Source of the DNA: an uncultured Oleiphilaceae bacterium
Lineage (GTDB): Bacteria > Pseudomonadota > Gammaproteobacteria > Pseudomonadales > Oleiphilaceae
NCBI GenBank assembly: GCA_913060665.1
Contig: CAJXUY010000001.1
Coordinates: 372,001-436,000, forward strand
Length of the DNA stretch: 64,000 nt
Direction of reading: 5' to 3'
The notes beneath the pieces are model-generated. The model was not told the DNA's origin, did no database searches, and was given only the letters and a program-made list of their open reading frames with translations. A program made the translations under genes and the position numbers. This document shows, in pieces, positions 19,128-30,552 of this stretch; positions within the stretch are counted from its first letter, which is position 1, and each line of letters starts with the position of its first letter.

Positions 19128-20084
19128 ATGGAAAACAAGCTAGAACAGCTAAGAAAAATGACCACTGTAGTGGCTGACACAGGCGATATTGAAGCCATTA
19201 AACGCTGGCAGCCTGAAGACGCCACCACTAATCCATCTCTTTTACTTAACGCTGCTGAGATTCCAGAATACCAACCCTTAATAAAACAGGCTCTGGCATG
19301 GGCATCACGACAAGGTGGCGACGCAGAAGAGACACTGCATAATGCGACAGATTACCTCTCAGTATTAATCGGTAAGGAAATACTTAATTGCGTACCGGGA
19401 AAAGTATCCACAGAAGTCGATGCTCGGCTATCTTTTGACACTAATGCTACTGTCAAAAAAGCTCGAAAATTAATATTGCTATACCAAGAGCAAGATATTG
19501 ACCCAAAACGTGTATTAATTAAAATTGCGTCAACATGGGAAGGCATTAAAGCGGCTGAAATTCTCGAAAAAGAAGGTATCCACTGCAACCTCACACTATT
19601 GTTTAGCTTTTCACAAGCAGTTGCAGCCGCTCAAGCCGGCGCTTATCTTATATCTCCATTTGTCGGTAGAATATTAGACTGGTATAAAAAAGATACGGGT
19701 AACTCCGAGTACCCTGCCGATAAAGACCCTGGCGTATTGTCCGTTACCGAAATTTATAACTTCTACAAACAAAATCGCTATGACACTGTTGTAATGGGAG
19801 CTAGTTTTCGCAATACAGGTGAAATAGAACAGTTAGCTGGGTGTGACAGGCTAACCATTAGCCCCGCACTAATGGAAGCACTATCACAAGATACCGGTGT
19901 ACTCACACAACGGCTTTCACCCTCACCTGACGCAAGCGATTCCGCGCTACCGCTTGATGAATCGTCATTCAGATGGGAGTTAAATGCAGATCCAATGGCC
20001 ACAGAAAAGCTCGCTGAAGGCATACGAAAATTTGCTGAAGATCAGGTTAAGCTCGAACGAAAACTAAAAGGCTTCTCTGTATGA
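19128..20084 (+). CDS. tal: Transaldolase
   Basis: Transfers a dihydroxyacetone unit between sedoheptulose 7-phosphate and glyceraldehyde 3-phosphate in the non-oxidative pentose phosphate pathway. The 318-residue product matches TalB length; the Schiff-base lysine is K132 in [10 protein letters not shown], with the N-terminal signature [10 protein letters not shown]. Its stop codon overlaps the start of the TerB-like gene (ATGA), so the two are translationally coupled. Confidence 0.97.
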   Translation: MENKLEQLRKMTTVVADTGDIEAIKRWQPEDATTNPSLLLNAAEIPEYQPLIKQALAWASRQGGDAEETLHNATDYLSVLIGKEILNCVPGKVSTEVDARLSFDTNATVKKARKLILLYQEQDIDPKRVLIKIASTWEGIKAAEILEKEGIHCNLTLLFSFSQAVAAAQAGAYLISPFVGRILDWYKKDTGNSEYPADKDPGVLSVTEIYNFYKQNRYDTVVMGASFRNTGEIEQLAGCDRLTISPALMEALSQDTGVLTQRLSPSPDASDSALPLDESSFRWELNADPMATEKLAEGIRKFAEDQVKLERKLKGFSV

Positions 20085-20545
20085 TTGATAAAATAAAGCG
20101 GTTTTTTGAAGATAACCTCCAATTAACAGAGCAGACACCTCAACTGAACGAGAAGCAAGTCGAATTAACATGCATTGCGTTATTAATAGAACTCGCAAAG
20201 GTTGATCAATCGATCGATGACCGTGAACTTAATATCATTCGTGAAGTAGCCAACAAACGATTTAATATAGCGAATGAAAAAATAGACGAAATAATTGAAC
20301 TTGCAAAAGAAGAGTCTGAGCAATCGACCTCTCTTTATCAGTTTACAGACCTCGTTAATACTCGTTACTCAGACGCGATGAAATACCAACTTATACTAGC
20401 GATGTGGAAAGTCGCCTTTGCGGATGGTGAAATAGATAAATATGAAGAGCACCTCATTCGTAAGATTTCCGACTTAGTATATGTCCCTCATGTTAAATTT
20501 ATGGAGGCAAAGTTTAATGCTCAAAAGGAATGCGCCTCTCGTTAG
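20081..20545 (+). CDS. TerB-family (tellurite-resistance-like) protein
   Basis: A 154-residue all-helical protein with a TerB/DjlA-type core: [20 protein letters not shown] and, in the second half, [17 protein letters not shown], giving two EF-hand-like acidic D-x-x-I-D-x-x-E loops. Such domains are thought to bind metal ions. Despite the family name, tellurite resistance is not implied, because the ter genes are absent. It overlaps tal by four bases and is three bases before the GDPD gene. Confidence 0.82.
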   Translation: MIDKIKRFFEDNLQLTEQTPQLNEKQVELTCIALLIELAKVDQSIDDRELNIIREVANKRFNIANEKIDEIIELAKEESEQSTSLYQFTDLVNTRYSDAMKYQLILAMWKVAFADGEIDKYEEHLIRKISDLVYVPHVKFMEAKFNAQKECASR

Positions 20546-20548
20546 TCA

Positions 20549-21313
20549 TTGGATCAATTGGAATTTAAAGCTGTGAAAATATACGGACATAGAGGAGCAA
20601 AAGGAGAAGCTCCTGAGAATACACTTGAAGGTTTTATCCACGCCTATAAACAAGGAATTAGGCGGTTTGAATTAGATGTACACCTTACAAAAGATGGGCA
20701 GCTAATTGTTATTCATGATCAGACACTCGAGCGAACGACAGGCCTGACCACAAAAGTACAAGACGCAGATTTCATTGATATCGCTAATCTTGACGCTCGA
20801 CAAAACGCCGCCTCATGGAGTACTCACTGTCATATACCTAAGCTATCTCAAGTAGTTGATAGCTGCCCAGAAGTTGAGCACTGGCAGTTTGAGGTGAAAA
20901 CAAGTTCAAAAGAGCGTCTCAATATACTCTGTAACCGACTGGTAGAGTATATTCAGGCCAATAAACTACAAGAGATCTGCGCAGTTACCTCTTCGAACAC
21001 ATGGTTTTTGAAGGAACTACGGCGTAGAGATCAAAGTATTAAAATTGGATTTGTTGCTGAATACCGTTTTCCAAAACCACTGAATACCGCTAAAGCACTT
21101 GGCTGCGAATTTCTTTGTTTAAACTACGGTTTATGTACCGAGAACCTTGTACAAGAAACACACAAGCTAGGCATTCACATATCATGCTGGACGGTGAATA
21201 GTATTCATGAAATGCTGCAATTAAAGGAGAAAGGAGTGGATAGTATCATCACTGACTTTCCAACCAGTGCACTAATGTATTTTGAAAATCATGGTTTAAT
21301 ACCAAGCGAATAA
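20549..21313 (+). CDS. ugpQ: Glycerophosphodiester phosphodiesterase
   Basis: Hydrolyses glycerophosphodiesters to glycerol 3-phosphate plus an alcohol. It is a cytosolic UgpQ-like TIM barrel of up to 254 residues with the GDPD signature HRGAKGEAPENT, the metal/catalytic segments ELDVHLTKDGQLIVIHD and FEVKTS, and the late CWTVNS. The start is unclear: TTG at 20549 opens the frame, but GTG at 20573 (VKIYGHRG) with GGAA ten bases upstream also fits homologues. No signal peptide. It ends the tal-terB cluster. Confidence 0.88.
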   Translation: MDQLEFKAVKIYGHRGAKGEAPENTLEGFIHAYKQGIRRFELDVHLTKDGQLIVIHDQTLERTTGLTTKVQDADFIDIANLDARQNAASWSTHCHIPKLSQVVDSCPEVEHWQFEVKTSSKERLNILCNRLVEYIQANKLQEICAVTSSNTWFLKELRRRDQSIKIGFVAEYRFPKPLNTAKALGCEFLCLNYGLCTENLVQETHKLGIHISCWTVNSIHEMLQLKEKGVDSIITDFPTSALMYFENHGLIPSE

Positions 21314-21338
21314 GCTCCCTTAGACGTTAACGACAAGG

Positions 21339-21374
21339 TAAGCCAACCCGGTCTATATGAACGTGATTGGCTTA
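21339..21374. terminator. Inverted repeat between convergent GDPD and sthA genes
   Basis: TAAGCCAA (21339-21346) is repeated in reverse complement at 21367-21374 around a 20-base loop in the 74-base gap between convergent genes. A bidirectional terminator is possible but the stem is AT-rich and lacks a clean T-run. Confidence 0.4.
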
Positions 21375-21387
21375 TATAATCATACAC

Positions 21388-22782
21388 TTAGAAGATTCTA
21401 TTCAACCCGTTAAGAGCCGCCACACGGTATGCCTCAGCCATAGTAGGATAGTTAAACGTTGTATTGATAAAATAATCCAACGTATTGGCCTCTCCTTCTT
21501 GCGCCATTATCGCTTGCCCAATGTGCACGATTTCAGCAGCCTGGTCACCAAAGCAATGAATACCCAGAATGGCCTTGGTATCACGATGGAACAAAACTTT
21601 AAGCATTCCGACAGGCTCGCCTGTAATCTGAGCCCTGGCTAAGTCTTTGAAGAACGACTGCCCTACTTCATAAGGCACTTTTTCGTCCGTTAACTCCCGC
21701 TCAGTTTTACCTACAGAGCTAATTTCAGGAATAGTATATATTCCGGTAGGCACATCATCTACATAACGATAGAAGCTATCACCAACTAACTCAGAAGAAG
21801 CGGCTCGCCCCTGATCATAGGCCGCACTTGCCAGCGCAGGCCAGCCAATGACATCCCCCACAGCACAAATATGTTCAACTTCAGTCCGATATTGTTTATC
21901 AATCGACAACTGACCGCGAGAATTTGGCTCAAGCCCAACATTTTCAAGCCCAAGATTATCAGTATTACCACTTCGGCCGTTACACCACAAAAATGCATCA
22001 ACCCTTAGTTTCTTACCGGATTTTAACGTCACGATAACACCACTTTCATCCCCCTCAACAGAGTCATACTCTTCGTTATGTCGTACTAACACGCCGTTGT
22101 TTCTAAGGTGATAACTGAGCGCATCAGAAATCTCATCATCCAAAAATGATAAAAGACGATCTCCGGGATTAATTAGGTCGACCTTAACGCCCAACCCTGC
22201 AAATATAGACGCATATTCTGACCCAATAACACCTGCGCCATATATGGCCAATGTTCTGGGTGTATGGTTTAATTTGAGAATCGAATCACTGTTGTAGATA
22301 CGGGTGTGTCGAAAGTTAATATCCGCAGGAAGGTAAGGCCTAGAGCCCGTGGCAATAACGACGTTCTTAGCGTTCAAGACTTCACTAGACGTCTGAGAGC
22401 CTCTAATTTCTATCCTGTTTGGATCAATAAAATAAGCAGTACCCGTATAAAGATCAACTCGATTACGAGCGTAAAATTGAGTACGTAATTTTACTTGTTT
22501 TGAAATAACACGCTCAGCATTTTTAAGTACCCGAGGAAACGAAAACCATCTAGGCTCCCCAATATCACGAAACATACTATTCGTGTTAAATGTCATAATC
22601 TGCTTAACCGCGTGTCGGAGCGCTTTTGAGGGTATGGTTCCCAAATGAGTGCAGTTCCCCCCTACCATTTCCTTGTTTTCAATGATTGCAACACGTTTTC
22701 CGTTTTTCGCTGCATTCATTGCAGCACCTTCACCTGCAGGACCCGCCCCGATGACTACGACGTCATAATGATATTCAGCCAT
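21388..22782 (-). CDS. sthA: Soluble pyridine nucleotide transhydrogenase
   Basis: Interconverts NADPH + NAD+ and NADP+ + NADH without coupling to an ion gradient. This is a 464-residue FAD flavoprotein of the lipoamide-dehydrogenase family, with the FAD motif [10 protein letters not shown] (12-21) and an internal NAD(P) motif [17 protein letters not shown]. In place of the redox-disulfide motif CxxxxC it has C44-T-H-L-G-T49, the known SthA hallmark of a missing second cysteine. Single gene, convergent with the GDPD gene; together with Na+-NQR upstream it clusters NAD(P)H handling. Confidence 0.96.
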   Translation of the reverse strand: MAEYHYDVVVIGAGPAGEGAAMNAAKNGKRVAIIENKEMVGGNCTHLGTIPSKALRHAVKQIMTFNTNSMFRDIGEPRWFSFPRVLKNAERVISKQVKLRTQFYARNRVDLYTGTAYFIDPNRIEIRGSQTSSEVLNAKNVVIATGSRPYLPADINFRHTRIYNSDSILKLNHTPRTLAIYGAGVIGSEYASIFAGLGVKVDLINPGDRLLSFLDDEISDALSYHLRNNGVLVRHNEEYDSVEGDESGVIVTLKSGKKLRVDAFLWCNGRSGNTDNLGLENVGLEPNSRGQLSIDKQYRTEVEHICAVGDVIGWPALASAAYDQGRAASSELVGDSFYRYVDDVPTGIYTIPEISSVGKTERELTDEKVPYEVGQSFFKDLARAQITGEPVGMLKVLFHRDTKAILGIHCFGDQAAEIVHIGQAIMAQEGEANTLDYFINTTFNYPTMAEAYRVAALNGLNRIF

Positions 22783-22859
22783 TACCCTTTGCGCTCCAAT
22801 ATTATTCTTAATTAACTTTATTCGTAAATGGACGCCACATGATTAATACTATTGTGAAA

Positions 22860-23096
22860 CTAGTACTTCGTAGCATCGTAACTTAAGTCTTTAACCGCTT
22901 TTGTCGCCTTTGCTTTCTCTTGCTCATCATCACAAATATTTTTGTCGCCTTTACAAATATCGCAGGCAACATCCATTCCTAATGATGCCATTCCACCACA
23001 AGAGCCAGAGATAGGCTTACGCCCCATCAAAACCCCTACTGACATGACTAAAATAACTAGCCCCATAAATAAAAACACAATTATAAATGTGCCCAT
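22860..23096 (-). CDS. nqrM: Na+-NQR maturation factor NqrM
   Basis: A small (78-residue) single-span membrane protein required to place the iron centre in the NqrD/NqrE subunits of Na+-NQR. One transmembrane helix (about 2-24) precedes four cysteines, C33, C45, C48 and C55, in the NqrM pattern SCGGMASLGM...CDICKG. The ATG at 23096 has GAGG eight bases upstream; a GTG at 23105 is less likely. It sits ten bases after apbE, so it is the last gene of the nqr operon. Confidence 0.93.
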   Translation of the reverse strand: MGTFIIVFLFMGLVILVMSVGVLMGRKPISGSCGGMASLGMDVACDICKGDKNICDDEQEKAKATKAVKDLSYDATKY

Positions 23097-23106
23097 TACA
23101 AACACC

Positions 23107-24186
23107 TCACTGAGTCAAATACTTTTCAAACTGTAGAGTAGATTTACTCTTAAAACCAGAACCGTTCCGAAAAATAAAATAGGCGGCAATCCTATTTTCG
23201 ACCGCGAATTGAAAGCCTCGTTCAGTTCCCATCACCATAAACATCGTAGCCATTGCATCAGCCTCTGCTGAAGTCGGCCTCACAACGCTAACCGATGTTA
23301 GCTGGTGCTGAACAGGCTTACCGGTAAACGGATTGATCGTATGCGAGTACCTAATGCCATTGTTTTCGTAATAATTTCGATAGTCTCCAGATGTCGCTAA
23401 CCCCCCATTCGTTAACTCAACTACTTTAAATACCGAACGCTGTTCAACAGTCGGTGACTCTATTGCAAGACGCCAAGATTCATTATGAGGTTTATATCCG
23501 AGGGCTCTAATCTCCCCCCCTACTTCTACCAAGTAATTTTCGACACCTTGCTGTTCTAAGTAATTGGCCACCACGTCCACCGCATACCCTTTCGCGATTG
23601 ACGAAAGATCAAGATAAATATCAGCGGTTTTGGAGATTGCGCTCGATTTAGAGTCTAATTTGAGAAAGTTAAACCCTACCCGAACCAGCCCTGCTTGTAA
23701 CTGAGCTTCGTCAGGTACTTTTACAGGTTTGCCTGTTGGACCAAACCCCCAACTATTAACCAAAGGGCCAACAGTCATATCGTAAAACCCTTCACTAGTT
23801 GAGCTAATCGATTGCCCTAACGCTATAACCTCGAAGGTATCTGCCGATACCTGAAACCATTCATTTTGTGGAGAGACGTTAAAGCGAGATATTTCTGAGT
23901 CAGGTTTATACGTCGACATTAAACGATCAACGCGGTTCAGCGCATCCTTTACACCAATACGTAAATCTTCCAATAATTGTACGTCAGGTGTCAATACGAC
24001 TTTGATATGATAACTGCTCCCCATAATAGGGCCAGAGATCTCATAAATACTCGCTTCTGGAGCATTTTTTAACAGGTGTTCGTCAGTATCAGCACTTGGA
24101 TTGCAACCACAAATAAATAAGCCCGCCAAAACGACAATGCTTTTCAGCATTGTCATCGTGGCGGGCTTTATTGAAAACATAAACAT
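23107..24186 (-). CDS. apbE: FAD:protein FMN transferase (flavin attachment for Na+-NQR)
   Basis: Transfers FMN from FAD onto threonine residues of NqrB and NqrC. The mature part is a standard ApbE domain, with PIMGSSYHIK, SSIAKGYAVD (Mg/FAD-binding) and TSGDYRNYYE, and the C-terminal segment SAEADAMATMFMVMG. It starts with a hydrophobic stretch and a cysteine pair near residues 26-28, compatible with lipoprotein processing and periplasmic anchoring. The open frame extends back to 24240 into nqrF, but ATG 24186 just after the nqrF stop is the sensible start (359 residues). Its targets are encoded upstream in the same operon. Confidence 0.94.
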   Translation of the reverse strand: MFMFSIKPATMTMLKSIVVLAGLFICGCNPSADTDEHLLKNAPEASIYEISGPIMGSSYHIKVVLTPDVQLLEDLRIGVKDALNRVDRLMSTYKPDSEISRFNVSPQNEWFQVSADTFEVIALGQSISSTSEGFYDMTVGPLVNSWGFGPTGKPVKVPDEAQLQAGLVRVGFNFLKLDSKSSAISKTADIYLDLSSIAKGYAVDVVANYLEQQGVENYLVEVGGEIRALGYKPHNESWRLAIESPTVEQRSVFKVVELTNGGLATSGDYRNYYENNGIRYSHTINPFTGKPVQHQLTSVSVVRPTSAEADAMATMFMVMGTERGFQFAVENRIAAYFIFRNGSGFKSKSTLQFEKYLTQ

Positions 24187-24196
24187 GGATTCTTCG

Positions 24197-25423
24197 TTAA
24201 CCTCCGAAATCATCCAATAGTATATTTTCATCTTCAACACCTAAATCTTTCAGCATTTTAATAACTGCTGCGTTCATCATTGGAGGCCCACACATGTAGA
24301 ACTCACAATCTTCTGGTGCTGGATGGTCTTTTAGATAGTTCTCATATAACACATTGTGGATAAATCCAGTTAACCCTTCCCAATTATCCTCAGGCTGAGG
24401 ATCAGAAAGCGCTACATGCCAATCAAAATTATCGTTTTCGTTTGCTAGCATGTCGTATTCGTCTTGATAAAACATCTCTCGCAGGCTTCGTGCACCATAC
24501 CAGAAAGACATTTTACGCTTTGAACCGAGACGCTTAAGCTGATCAAAGATATGCGATCGCATTGGCGCCATACCTGCACCACCACCTACAAACACCATCT
24601 CGTTTTCAGTTTCTTTCGCAAAAAACTCACCAAACGGCCCTGATACGGTAATCTTATCGCCAGGCTTCATATTGAAGACATACGATGACATCTGCCCGGG
24701 TGGAAAGCTTGTTCCAGGAGGAGGCGAAGCAATACGAATGTTGAATTTAACAATACCCTTTTCTTCTGGGTAGTTCGCCATAGAATAAGCACGAATAACA
24801 GGTTCTTTAACGATTGACTTATACTGCCAAAGATTAAATTTATCCCAATCACCTCGGTACTCTTCTTCTATATCGAAATTTTTGTAGTCAATTTCGTGAG
24901 CAGGCACTTCTAACTGAACATAACCACCGGCACGAAAATCAACGTTTTCACCTTCTGGCAATTCAAGCACTAGCTCTTTAATGAAAGTTGCTACGTTTTC
25001 GTTAGAACTAACCGTACACTCCCACTGCTTGACACCGAAGACTTCCTCTTCAACTTCAATTTCCATGTCTTCTTTTACAGCCACCTGGCAGGACAACCTC
25101 CATCCTTCAGCTTCTTCACGCTTGGTGAAATGTGACTGCTCAGTTGGTAGCATAGAGCCACCGCCACTCAAAACCTTACACTTACACTGTGCGCAAGTAC
25201 CACCACCACCACAAGCAGAGGCTAGAAACACCCCCTCTGAAGCCAGTGTTTGCAGTAGTTTACCGCCAGCAGGCGTTTTAATAGCATGTTCTGGGTTTTC
25301 ATTTACGCCAATCGTAACATCCCCGGTACTAACAAGCTTTGCTCTAGCTGCTAGTATCACCGCCACCAGTGATAGTACGATGACGGTAAACATGACCACG
25401 CCTAAAATAATTTCTGCATTCAT
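24197..25423 (-). CDS. nqrF: Na+-NQR subunit F (NADH dehydrogenase/electron entry)
   Basis: Membrane-anchored subunit that oxidises NADH and passes electrons on via FAD and a 2Fe-2S centre. Order: one N-terminal transmembrane helix (about 4-26), a plant-type ferredoxin domain with cluster ligands C71, C77, C80 and C112, an FAD-binding domain with RAYSMANYP, and an NADH-binding domain containing [12 protein letters not shown] and the CGPPMM motif near the end. 408 residues, typical. It is preceded by nqrE and followed by apbE. Confidence 0.98.
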   Translation of the reverse strand: MNAEIILGVVMFTVIVLSLVAVILAARAKLVSTGDVTIGVNENPEHAIKTPAGGKLLQTLASEGVFLASACGGGGTCAQCKCKVLSGGGSMLPTEQSHFTKREEAEGWRLSCQVAVKEDMEIEVEEEVFGVKQWECTVSSNENVATFIKELVLELPEGENVDFRAGGYVQLEVPAHEIDYKNFDIEEEYRGDWDKFNLWQYKSIVKEPVIRAYSMANYPEEKGIVKFNIRIASPPPGTSFPPGQMSSYVFNMKPGDKITVSGPFGEFFAKETENEMVFVGGGAGMAPMRSHIFDQLKRLGSKRKMSFWYGARSLREMFYQDEYDMLANENDNFDWHVALSDPQPEDNWEGLTGFIHNVLYENYLKDHPAPEDCEFYMCGPPMMNAAVIKMLKDLGVEDENILLDDFGG

Positions 25424-25471
25424 GTTTTAACCTTGTTTTTTATCGTGAGACCAGTTTCGAACTAGCGCTAG

Positions 25472-26083
25472 TTACAGCGAAATTCCCGAAAATGACATAA
25501 AACCAAGTGACATAAGACCAACAGTGATAAAGGTAATCCCTAAACCACGAAGGCCTTCTGGCACATCACTATACTTAAGCTTTTCACGGATACCCGCTAA
25601 TGCGACAATCGCCAACGCCCAACCAACACCTGCACCAACGCCGTAAACCGCACTTTCACCAAATGTATAATCTCGCTCAACCATGAACAATGATGCCCCC
25701 ATGATCGCGCAATTTACGGTAATAAGCGGCAAGAAAACACCTAGTGCGTTATATAGGTCGGGGAAGTACTTATCAAGAACCATTTCAAGAATTTGTACTA
25801 ACGCTGCGATAACGCCAATATAAGTCAGTAACCCCAAAAAACTAAGGTCTACATCAGGGTACCCCGCCCATGCGAGAGCGCCATCTTTTAATAAGGAGGT
25901 GTAAATCAAGTTGTTGACAGGGACTGTTATCCCCAGCACAACAATAACCGCAATTCCTAGACCAAGCGCTGCATCTATTTTCTTGGATAGAGCCAAAAAG
26001 GTACACATACCAAGAAAGAATGCCAATGCCATATTTTCAACAAATACAGCCTTAATAAATAGGCTAAGATAATGTTCAAACAT
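25472..26083 (-). CDS. nqrE: Na+-NQR subunit E
   Basis: A 203-residue integral membrane subunit with six predicted helices that forms, with NqrD, the pseudosymmetric core holding an iron centre across the membrane. Homologous to RnfA. Contains [10 protein letters not shown] early and [10 protein letters not shown] in the middle, which supply the half-helix cysteines expected of this pair. Its start codon shares one base with the nqrD stop (TAATG), indicating translational coupling. Confidence 0.97.
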   Translation of the reverse strand: MFEHYLSLFIKAVFVENMALAFFLGMCTFLALSKKIDAALGLGIAVIVVLGITVPVNNLIYTSLLKDGALAWAGYPDVDLSFLGLLTYIGVIAALVQILEMVLDKYFPDLYNALGVFLPLITVNCAIMGASLFMVERDYTFGESAVYGVGAGVGWALAIVALAGIREKLKYSDVPEGLRGLGITFITVGLMSLGFMSFSGISL

Positions 26084-26748
26084 TAGAATGCCTCCTTAGT
26101 AACATGAGCTTTAATCTTAAAGTCTGGCGCTTCATTTTGCTCTGGTTTCCAAGAGCGTAGCCCCCAGATAATAAGACCAATAATAAAGAAGGCACTTGGT
26201 GGAAGCAGTAACAGTCCGTTTGGCTGGTACCAACCACCATTATTAGTCGTTGTCATAATTTCGATTCCGAACAAAGAACCTGCCCCTAACAACTCTCTAA
26301 CAATCGCAACCGCAATCAAAATCGCACCATAACCTAAGCCGTTACCAATACCGTCAACAAAGCTCATCACAGGACCATTTTTCATTGCAAATGCTTCAGC
26401 ACGCCCCATTACGATACAGTTGGTAATAATAAGGCCAACAAATACAGATAGCTGCTTACTTAACTCATAAGCAAAGGCCCTCAATAGCTGGTCAACCACG
26501 ATTACAAGCGTCGCAATTATCGTCATTTGTACGATAATTCGTATACTTGAAGGTATATGGTTTCGTATCATAGATACTGACATACTAGAGAATGCCGTTA
26601 CCAAACATACCGCCACAGTCATAACTATTGATAACTGTAAACTGGTGGTTACCGCTAATGCCGAACAGATACCCAGTATCTGCAATGCAATAGGGTTATC
26701 ATTAGCAATTGGGTCCAGAAGAACCTTTTTAATAGCCATATCAGACAT
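26083..26748 (-). CDS. nqrD: Na+-NQR subunit D
   Basis: A 221-residue six-helix membrane subunit, the partner of NqrE and homologue of RnfE. Recognisable segments are [17 protein letters not shown] at the N-terminus and the half-helix [19 protein letters not shown] with the iron-ligand cysteine. One base separates it from the nqrC stop region upstream, and it overlaps nqrE by one base downstream. Confidence 0.97.
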   Translation of the reverse strand: MSDMAIKKVLLDPIANDNPIALQILGICSALAVTTSLQLSIVMTVAVCLVTAFSSMSVSMIRNHIPSSIRIIVQMTIIATLVIVVDQLLRAFAYELSKQLSVFVGLIITNCIVMGRAEAFAMKNGPVMSFVDGIGNGLGYGAILIAVAIVRELLGAGSLFGIEIMTTTNNGGWYQPNGLLLLPPSAFFIIGLIIWGLRSWKPEQNEAPDFKIKAHVTKEAF

Positions 26749-26749
26749 T

Positions 26750-27553
26750 TTAAGCCCCCTCTCTTACACGGTCTAGATACTTACGGAAGCCGTTATCACC
26801 CAACCAGAAATGTATCAAGTTAGTGACGCCACGACTGGTAAGAGTTGCTCCAGAAAGACCATCGATTTTATATTCAGCACCAGGCATGGATACATCGACA
26901 CTCCCTTTTATCAGCTCAATCTGTGGCTCTTCGTTAACATCAAAGTCATAGATCTTTTTACCAGGCCACTGACCTTTCCACTTAGGATTGTCAACTTCAC
27001 CACCGAGGCCTGGAGTTTCACCATGCTGATAAAAGCCAAATCCTGCGACAGTGTTAGCATCTTTCTCCAATGCCACAAAGCCGTAAAGCGTTGACCATAG
27101 CCCATATCCATGAACAGGAACTATAATCGTTTCTATAGACCCTGCATCTTCAACTAAATAGACCTTTGCATATTTCTCACGACGCTTGATGCTCGCGATA
27201 TCCTGCTCCCCTGGTAATACTTGAGATAGCTTAGGGTTTTTTGAAGCACTTTTTTGATCGTAATCGATCGCACTCGCTACGCCTATACTTTCAGGTAAAA
27301 CGTACTCACCGGTATCCAAATCAACTAACTTAGCAGTAATACGTTCAAATGAAGTTTCAACTTCTGCAGGCGTGGCGTTCTCTTTAAGAAGACCAGCAGC
27401 TGCAAGAATATTTTGCTTCAAGTTAAGCGCTTTATTTTTCTCTTGGATTGGTCGCAACAAAACAACTGAAGCAGCAACAATCACAGAACAGACTAAACAA
27501 AGCAGCAGTGCAACAATGATAGTTTTCTGAGTACTCTCTTTATTACTAGACAC
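26750..27553 (-). CDS. nqrC: Na+-NQR subunit C (covalent FMN)
   Basis: A membrane-anchored periplasmic subunit carrying FMN bound by phosphoester to threonine. One N-terminal helix (about 11-33) is followed by an FMN-binding domain with the flavinylation motif DGLSGATLT, in which T237 is the expected attachment residue for ApbE (encoded 2.6 kb downstream). 267 residues. Its start overlaps the nqrB stop by eight bases. Confidence 0.97.
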   Translation of the reverse strand: MSSNKESTQKTIIVALLLCLVCSVIVAASVVLLRPIQEKNKALNLKQNILAAAGLLKENATPAEVETSFERITAKLVDLDTGEYVLPESIGVASAIDYDQKSASKNPKLSQVLPGEQDIASIKRREKYAKVYLVEDAGSIETIIVPVHGYGLWSTLYGFVALEKDANTVAGFGFYQHGETPGLGGEVDNPKWKGQWPGKKIYDFDVNEEPQIELIKGSVDVSMPGAEYKIDGLSGATLTSRGVTNLIHFWLGDNGFRKYLDRVREGA

Positions 27554-28739
27554 GTGCTAACCTCCGCTTTATGTTGGCTTGCGTTACAGCGTGATCGATT
27601 AACGGTGCAAACAAGTTCGCAAACAAAATCGCTAACATCATCCCTTCTGGGAAGGCAGGGTTAACTACTCGTATCAATACAACCATAATACCGATCAGCG
27701 CACCAAATGCCCATTTACCCTGGTTGGTCATCGATGCAGAGACGGGATCGGTCGCCATAAAGATCATACCGAAGCAGAAGCCACCTACAACGAAGTGCCA
27801 GTGCCAAGGCATTGCAAACATTGGATTAGTATCAGAACCGATCGAATTGAACATTAACGAAGTCGCAACCATACCCAGCATCACACCAGAAACAATTCTC
27901 CATGAAGCAATCTTGGTTGCCAAAAGAACTGCCCCACCGATAAGAATTGCAACTACAGAAGTTTCACCAATAGAGCCTTGAACCGTCCCTACAAATGAGT
28001 CCATCCATTCTACAGTTACCGCCTCCATACCACCTACAGCAGCCAGACCAAGAGTCGTTGCTCCACTGAAACCATCGACAGCAGTCCAAACTGCATCACC
28101 AGATATTTCTGAAGGATACGCGAAGAATAAAAATGCTCGGCCAGTTAACGCTGGATTTAGGAAGTTCTTACCCGTACCACCAAATATTTCTTTACCGATT
28201 ACTACGCCAAATGATATACCTAAAGCCACCTGCCATAAAGGAATATCTGGTGGCAAGATTAAGGCAAACAGGATAGAGGTAACAAAGAAGCCTTCATTAA
28301 CTTCATGACCACGAACCATGGCAAACAGTACTTCCCAGAATCCACCAACAGCGAAAGCTACAAAGTATATTGGGACAAAATAGGTAGCCCCGTAAATCAT
28401 GTTATCCCATATACTGCTTGCGTCATTTCCTGCAAGCATTGTAATAACCATTGATCTTAGATCGTTACCCATAACAGCACCGGTTTCTGCCATATAGGTA
28501 TTCGCTTGAAAGCCAATATTCCACATACCAAAAAACATAGCTGGGAATGCACAAAGCCATACGGTAATCATCATGCGCTTTAGGTCAATACCGTCGCGAA
28601 CATGAGAAGTGGTAGAGGTTACACTTGGAGGTGTGTAAAAAATGGTATCTGCTGCTTCGTAAAGTGCATACCACTTTTCATACCGCCCACCCTTATGAAA
28701 GTGGGGCTCCATCTTATCTAGAATTTGTCTTAATCCCAT
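27546..28739 (-). CDS. nqrB: Na+-NQR subunit B (covalent FMN, Na+ channel)
   Basis: The large membrane subunit (397 residues, about ten helices) that forms the sodium path. It begins with the family's [17 protein letters not shown] and carries the second ApbE target motif, [10 protein letters not shown], with T228 the predicted FMN-threonine. The N-terminal cytoplasmic extension interacts with riboflavin/ubiquinone in known structures. It lies between nqrA (two-base gap) and nqrC. Confidence 0.98.
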   Translation of the reverse strand: MGLRQILDKMEPHFHKGGRYEKWYALYEAADTIFYTPPSVTSTTSHVRDGIDLKRMMITVWLCAFPAMFFGMWNIGFQANTYMAETGAVMGNDLRSMVITMLAGNDASSIWDNMIYGATYFVPIYFVAFAVGGFWEVLFAMVRGHEVNEGFFVTSILFALILPPDIPLWQVALGISFGVVIGKEIFGGTGKNFLNPALTGRAFLFFAYPSEISGDAVWTAVDGFSGATTLGLAAVGGMEAVTVEWMDSFVGTVQGSIGETSVVAILIGGAVLLATKIASWRIVSGVMLGMVATSLMFNSIGSDTNPMFAMPWHWHFVVGGFCFGMIFMATDPVSASMTNQGKWAFGALIGIMVVLIRVVNPAFPEGMMLAILFANLFAPLIDHAVTQANIKRRLARV

Positions 28740-28741
28740 GA

Positions 28742-30088
28742 TCAGCCCTCTTTCTCGATGAGTGTTAAATTATCGCGAAGAATTGGGCCATATTCATATT
28801 TGCCCGAGCAAACAAATGAACAAAGTGCTAAATCTTCTTCTTCAAGCTCTAGACAACCGAGTTTTTGAGCTTGTTCAGTATCACCGACTACTAATGCACG
28901 CAGTAGTTGAGTCGCAAGAATGTCTAACGGCATCACTTCTTCATAGGCTCCAACCGGAACCATTGCCCGCTCACTTCCGTTAGTCGTAGTCGTGAAATTA
29001 AACAACTTTCCAGAGGTCAGCTTAGACAGGTAAATATTCATAATAGAGAATTTATTGGCGCCCGGCGACAGCCAGCCCAAAAACTCTCGCCTATCACCTT
29101 CTTCTAAAACTGATACCTGATTAGCATAACGTCCTAAATAAGCGACCGGCCCTTCGGCTCTGCGCCCACCAAAAACAGAACCTGAAATCACTCGATTATT
29201 AGATGTGCTATCTGCCTCACCCTCTAATAACTGTGTTAAGTCAGCACCTACTCGACTTCTAACTAAACGAGGTTTGCTGGCTTTTGGCCCTGTAATTGCG
29301 ACAACACGCTCTACTTTCAGCTCGCCCGTTGTAAACAGCTGTCCAACCGAGATTACATCTTGATAACCAATAGACCAAACAGTCTTATGATCACTTACAG
29401 GGTCTAGGTAGTGAATATGCGTACCTGCGTTACCTGCTGGATGAATACCACCAAACGCATGTGCTTCAATTGCGCTATCGGTAGGCAAAGACATATCGAA
29501 ATTTTTATCGGTACAAACAAACACTTTGCCATTGGTTAGCTGCTTTAATACAGTCAATCCATTGTTAAAGTCATTTGAGAATTCTTTTATTACCAACTTG
29601 GGATCTGCAGCCAATGGGTTGGTATCAATAGCGGTGACAAAGATTGAATTTGGTGTACTGCCAATCTCAGGAACCTTACTATATGGACGCGTTCTTAGCG
29701 CTGTCCATAACCCAGACTGCACCAAGTTGTCGACTGCTTGCTGACGGTCAATGGTTGCAAGTTGCTTTTCTTCGTATTTGGAGAAAACCTCCGCTTCATC
29801 ACCTTCAACTTCAATAACGATAGATTGAAATACTCGCCTTTCGCCACGATTAACTTCTTTAACAGTACCTGCTGCTGGAGAAGTGAATCGAACACCTACT
29901 GTTTTCTTATCTTCAAACAGTAACTGCCCGCGCTTAACCTTATCTCCCACCTGAACAGCCATAGTTGGCTTCATACCGATGTAATCGAATCCGACTAGAG
30001 CAACATTGCTCACAATCTTTCCATCAGTAATCTTTTGCTCAGGGGCACCAGATATAGGTAATTCCAGGCCTTTCTTGATATTAATCAT
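28742..30088 (-). CDS. nqrA: Na+-NQR subunit A
   Basis: The peripheral cytoplasmic subunit of Na+-NQR (448 residues) and first gene of the nqrABCDEF-apbE-nqrM operon. It begins [18 protein letters not shown] and contains the RnfC-like fold, with segments [21 protein letters not shown] and [12 protein letters not shown]. No Fe-S cysteine motifs are present, which separates NqrA from RnfC. A 464-base region lies upstream. Confidence 0.98.
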   Translation of the reverse strand: MINIKKGLELPISGAPEQKITDGKIVSNVALVGFDYIGMKPTMAVQVGDKVKRGQLLFEDKKTVGVRFTSPAAGTVKEVNRGERRVFQSIVIEVEGDEAEVFSKYEEKQLATIDRQQAVDNLVQSGLWTALRTRPYSKVPEIGSTPNSIFVTAIDTNPLAADPKLVIKEFSNDFNNGLTVLKQLTNGKVFVCTDKNFDMSLPTDSAIEAHAFGGIHPAGNAGTHIHYLDPVSDHKTVWSIGYQDVISVGQLFTTGELKVERVVAITGPKASKPRLVRSRVGADLTQLLEGEADSTSNNRVISGSVFGGRRAEGPVAYLGRYANQVSVLEEGDRREFLGWLSPGANKFSIMNIYLSKLTSGKLFNFTTTTNGSERAMVPVGAYEEVMPLDILATQLLRALVVGDTEQAQKLGCLELEEEDLALCSFVCSGKYEYGPILRDNLTLIEKEG

Positions 30089-30552
30089 TAGCCCCGCCTA
30101 ATCATTAGAAACTTAAAACGTTTACGCAAACATATAACAAATGCTTAAGACATTTTTTAAACAAAACTTGACCATTGGTTGCTCCCGAACCTGATCAATT
30201 TCGCCTGTTATATTTTTAACGCACCCAAAAACGCCCCAATTATAAAGAGCATAGCGCTATTTTTCTATACAACTTCACAATTTAATCGCTAAACTCATTC
30301 ATTCAATTGGTATTTGTGTGCGGCTTTCACCCCCACCTTGAATAAAATCAAGTAACGGACAAAAACCTCCAACTATTTAGAGGTATAAACAAATAACCAC
30401 CCCTACCTCGAGCCACAAGCTTGAAGCCACCTTAAACCTAGTACACCAAACGCAAAAAAGCTCGGTAAAACCGAGCTTTTTAACGGTGATGCGCACCTCT
30501 ATCTGATTTTAACCAATAATATACGCATCTTTTCCGAGATTACAAACGCTGG
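30089..30552. other. Intergenic region upstream of the nqr operon
   Basis: 464 bases with no plausible gene. It contains the gap terminator at 30455-30481 at its right end and, on the minus strand, a TATAAT hexamer (plus-strand 30239-30244) that might be a -10 for nqrA, about 150 bases upstream of the start; no good -35 accompanies it. The AT-rich stretch next to nqrA could hold a regulator site, but I recognised none. Confidence 0.4.
30455..30481. terminator. Intrinsic terminator after gap (bidirectional form)
   Basis: A perfect 12-bp stem AAAAAGCTCGGT / ACCGAGCTTTTT with a 3-base loop. On either strand it reads as a GC-rich core followed by T residues, so it can stop gap transcription (minus strand) about 70 bases beyond its stop codon and any readthrough from the opposite direction. 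Confidence 0.8.

Noticed and set aside
21388-22782. Loss of a redox cysteine in SthA as a mutation
   Set aside because: The C-T-H-L-G-T sequence in place of CxxxxC is the known hallmark of soluble transhydrogenases, so it is not a defect.
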